Shown in pieces: positions 62,023-64,000 of a stretch of 64,000 nt of DNA (positions are counted from its first letter, which is position 1; every line of letters starts with the position of its first letter). Location: the NCBI GenBank assembly GCA_023388635.1, contig JAEWFW010000018.1:13055-77054 (forward strand), in the 5' to 3' direction. The stretch is from Bacillota bacterium (GTDB taxonomy: Bacteria; Bacillota; Bacilli; Desulfuribacillales; Desulfuribacillaceae). A program made the position numbers and the translations under genes. Under the pieces are notes generated by a model. That model ran no database searches. It was not told the DNA's origin and was given only the letters and a program-made list of their open reading frames with translations.

Positions 62023-62778
62023 ATGGCAGGACATTCAAAGTGGAAAAATATCGCACATAGAAAAGGAAAACAGGACGCAGCACGGGGGAAAATTTTCACA
62101 AAATTATCGATGGAAATTTTCGCAGCGGCGCGTCAAGGCGGCGGAGATATCAATACCAATGCGCGTCTGCGTATGGCTGTAGCAAAAGCTAGAGAAAACA
62201 ACATGCCGAGTGACAATATCGAACGGGTCATTAAAAAAGCTACGGGAGAATTGGAAGGCGTAACATATGAAGAAATCGTTTATGAAGGATATGGTCCCGG
62301 CGGAGTTGCTGTTTACGTCGAAGTTTTGACGGATAGCCGCAATCGGGCGGCATCGGACATGCGTCATATTTTTTCAAAACACGGCGGTAACTTGGGAGAA
62401 TCGGGTTGCGTCAACTGGATGTTTGACAAAAAAGGTGTCATCACCCTTGCAAAAGAAGACAATTCGATTGATGAAGAAGAATTGCTAATGCTCGTGCTAG
62501 AAGCTGGTGGCGATGATATGCAGACGGAAGAAGAATATTACGAGATTAAAACAAATCCGGATGAGTTTGAAGCGGTCAAGCAGGCATTGGAGCAGGCGGG
62601 ACTTGTGATTGATAGTTCAGAAGTGGCAATGGTGCCACAGAATACGATTGCATTGACAGGTGATGATGCGCAGAAAATGCTCAAGCTGATGGAAAAATTG
62701 GAAGACAATGATGATGTACAAAACGCCTATGCGAACTTTGACATTTCCCAAGAAGATATGGAGAAATACCAGGGATAA
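62023..62778 (+). CDS. yebC: YebC/PmpR family protein
   Basis: This 251-residue protein is a conserved YebC family member: MAGHSKWKNIAHRKGKQDAARGKIFTKL at the N-terminus, NMPSDNIERVIKKATGE, and YEGYGPGGVAVYVEVLTDSRNR. YebC proteins act as transcription regulators or as translation factors that relieve ribosome stalling at proline stretches. GGAGTG lies upstream of the ATG; a GTG three codons earlier is rejected because MAGHSKW is the conserved start. Confidence 0.97.
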   Translation: MAGHSKWKNIAHRKGKQDAARGKIFTKLSMEIFAAARQGGGDINTNARLRMAVAKARENNMPSDNIERVIKKATGELEGVTYEEIVYEGYGPGGVAVYVEVLTDSRNRAASDMRHIFSKHGGNLGESGCVNWMFDKKGVITLAKEDNSIDEEELLMLVLEAGGDDMQTEEEYYEIKTNPDEFEAVKQALEQAGLVIDSSEVAMVPQNTIALTGDDAQKMLKLMEKLEDNDDVQNAYANFDISQEDMEKYQG

Positions 62779-62818
62779 GTGTAAACAATTACGTGAAATG
62801 AGCGCAATCGCTCATAAA

Positions 62819-62865
62819 CCCCATGATTTGTGGTCATACTGTGTGTAAAGACCATAATTGTGGGG
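62819..62865 (+). repeat. Inverted repeat that covers the RBS of the bofC-like gene
   Basis: CCCCA and TGGTC pair with GACCA and TGGGG around a 14-base loop. The right arm includes the TGGGG of the SD, so a folded leader would hide the ribosome site. No T-tract follows. Confidence 0.5.
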
Positions 62866-62872
62866 TGATTTT

Positions 62873-63490
62873 ATGTTTAATAGAGCGTATTTTTACGGAT
62901 GTGTCACGGTTGTCGCGCTGTCGTTACTCCTATTTGCTCAGCAAAAAGATGTTGACGAACAACTTTTTCTCGGGGAGATCGATTATTCAAAGATGCCTGT
63001 CACAAAGGAAACTGTCAGTGAGCATGTCTTGCAACGGGAACCATTAACAGAAGATAGCACTTACGAGATAGCATTTATTGACGAATATTTATGTGGCACG
63101 ATGGAACGCAATACCAAAGTGATTTCCGCTTATTCGATTGAAATGGTGCGCAAGCAATTTGCTGAATACGCATTGCAGAAAACCGAAGGCAAGCACTTGA
63201 CGATGAAACGCATTCATTATACAATCCATCCGTCGATGATAGGAAACATCTATTTTGGTTTGAACTCTAAAAACGAGTTAGTAATCGCTCATAAAGATGA
63301 GACGACGGAAAATCCATTGAAAGTATTCTTCCCTTTAGAAATTCAGACGATGGAAATGTCAATGCCGAAACAACAAATTGTATCATTAAAAGCGGGAATA
63401 CCTGTAAATGATAACGCAGATTACTATAATATTTTATCAACATTTAGCGAATATATTATAGATTTTCCTTATGGGAATGACATGAGGTAG
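62873..63490 (+). CDS. BofC-like forespore signalling protein
   Basis: This 205-residue protein has an N-terminal membrane or signal segment (about 5-22). Its C-terminal half resembles the BofC C-terminal domain: IHPSMIGNIYFGLNSKNELVIAH, then PLKVFFPLEIQTMEMSMP, preceded by DEYLCGTMERNTKVIS. BofC controls activation of pro-SigK from the forespore in Bacillus. The protein lies next to yebC, NAD synthetase and a LysM coat-like gene, a neighbourhood reminiscent of the B. subtilis yrbC-safA-bofC region. The chosen ATG has GGGGTGA upstream. The assignment rests on similarity by eye. Confidence 0.62.
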   Translation: MFNRAYFYGCVTVVALSLLLFAQQKDVDEQLFLGEIDYSKMPVTKETVSEHVLQREPLTEDSTYEIAFIDEYLCGTMERNTKVISAYSIEMVRKQFAEYALQKTEGKHLTMKRIHYTIHPSMIGNIYFGLNSKNELVIAHKDETTENPLKVFFPLEIQTMEMSMPKQQIVSLKAGIPVNDNADYYNILSTFSEYIIDFPYGNDMR

Positions 63491-63652
63491 TTGGCAATGG
63501 GAAATGACATGCGATAAGACGGCATTGATTGTGCGAGACGACAATGACAGGAGATGGATTGTGATGTAGCTCAGAAATAGCAGAATAGCGGCCTTTTAAT
63601 GTAGTGCATACAAGCAAAAATAAAAAAATGAAAAAACTTTTTAAATAATCAG
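63491..63652. other. Intergenic stretch before the rRNA promoter
   Basis: It holds a short direct repeat around ATGGGAATGACATG / ATGGGAAATGACATG at the end of the bofC-like gene and an A/T-rich tract (about 63617-63650) that would serve as an UP element of the rRNA promoter. I see no gene. Confidence 0.5.
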
Positions 63653-63681
63653 TTGACAAAGCAAAACGAGCGTGGTAAGAT
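63653..63681 (+). promoter_or_regulatory. rRNA operon promoter
   Basis: TTGACA and TAAGAT are separated by 17 bases, preceded by a long A/T-rich UP-like tract and followed ~200 bases later by the 16S gene. Only one such promoter is visible. Confidence 0.88.
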
Positions 63682-63886
63682 AATCATTGTCGCTGCGAAC
63701 GAGGCAAGCAAGCCGAACCAGCAGCCAAAAAGAAAAACCAAGCAATTAAAGTTCCTTGAAAACTATATAGAACAACCAAAACGAAACGTCAATCAAACCT
63801 TTGAGACCTCGAAAGAGCGTCAAAAGGAAAAAGCAAGAAACAAAGAGTCAGCGACTCTGAAATGAGCAAGAACCACAAACGAAACA
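63682..63886 (+). other. rRNA leader with boxA-like antitermination site
   Basis: AGTTCCTTGAAAACT at 63749-63763 resembles the boxA region of Bacilli rrn leaders. A small hairpin AGAGTC/GACTCT lies near the end. An open frame across this leader (rich in Lys and Gln) is not considered a gene. Confidence 0.7.
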
Positions 63887-64000
63887 TTTAATGGAGAGTT
63901 TGATCCTGGCTCAGGACGAACGCTGGCGGCGTGCCTAATACATGCAAGTCGAGCGGATGATATAAAGAGCTTGCTCTTTACATCATTAGCGGCGGACGGG
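63887..64000 (+). rRNA. rrs: 16S ribosomal RNA, 5' end
   Basis: The conserved start GGAGAGTTTGATCCTGGCTC and the following GACGAACGCTGGCGGCGTGC, CTAATACATGCAAGTCGAGC and AGCGGCGGACGGG are exact small-subunit landmarks. The V1 hairpin has GATATAAAGAG/CTCTTTAC-like arms. The gene runs off the window. The pattern GCCTAATACATGCAAGTCGAGCGG-like is typical of Bacilli. Confidence 0.98.

Noticed and set aside
63653..63865. 70-codon open frame before the 16S gene
   Set aside because: It begins at the -35 of the rRNA promoter, covers the leader and boxA-like site, has no SD and a low-complexity composition.

Overview
The window is one contiguous stretch of a low-to-medium G+C Bacillota chromosome. It ends in the first ~114 bases of a 16S rRNA gene whose 5' sequence looks like Bacilli. 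T-box riboswitches, S-layer homology domains, spaced AGGAGG ribosome binding sites, a DUF2935 protein, a LysM coat-like protein and a BofC-like protein all fit a Gram-positive endospore former. I do not assign a genus. Some gene types (FeoB variant, short LeuC/LeuD, E. coli-like IlvD) look more clostridial than Bacillus-like.

Layout. 1-1.5 kb: 3' part of feoB. 1.8-6.4 kb: a G+C-richer block encoding a Cthe_2159-type carbohydrate-binding SLH protein and a two-component system. 6.5-8.7 kb: katG on the minus strand. 9-11.1 kb: an acetyltransferase and a soluble zinc-binding (CZB) chemoreceptor. 11.3-14.9 kb: a tight operon of a GIY-YIG-like protein, an unknown protein and a fused AAA+/von Willebrand A protein, followed by an HTH regulator fused to a complete desulfoferrodoxin/superoxide-reductase-like module. 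14.9-18.6 kb: Hpt plus NarL-type regulator facing an EAL-HDOD protein and a REC-GGDEF cyclase. 18.7-24.5 kb: alcohol dehydrogenase, metallo-beta-lactamase-fold hydrolase, DUF2935, DUF2207 and LemA. 24.6-29.6 kb: a second two-component system, then a secreted acyl-transfer cassette (SGNH lipoprotein, MBOAT, broken DHHW-like gene). 29.7-32.4 kb: an ATPase, a membrane protein and an orphan injection-spike pair (gpV/VgrG-like OB-fold plus DUF4280 PAAR-like tip). 32.6-40.3 kb: methyltransferase, PAS-GGDEF cyclase, second MBL protein, SLC13-like permease, membrane chemoreceptor and a WG-repeat/stalk-domain secreted protein.

40.3-56.8 kb is the metabolic core: a T-box (specifier UGG) controls a TrpXYZ-type ABC transporter; a T-box (specifier CUC) controls ilvE-ilvD-ilvB-ilvN-ilvC-leuC-leuD-leuB, which lacks leuA; then pyruvate carboxylase. 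57-64 kb: glutamate dehydrogenase, a degenerate metallophosphoesterase, a LysM coat-like protein, a glutamine-dependent NAD synthetase split into two overlapping genes, yebC, a bofC-like gene, and an rRNA promoter, leader and 16S start.

The most unusual items are the HTH-desulforedoxin-superoxide reductase fusion beside the AAA+/vWA operon, the orphan spike/tip pair, the split NAD synthetase, the phosphoesterase with replaced metal ligands, and the leu operon without leuA but with a perfect hairpin in its place.
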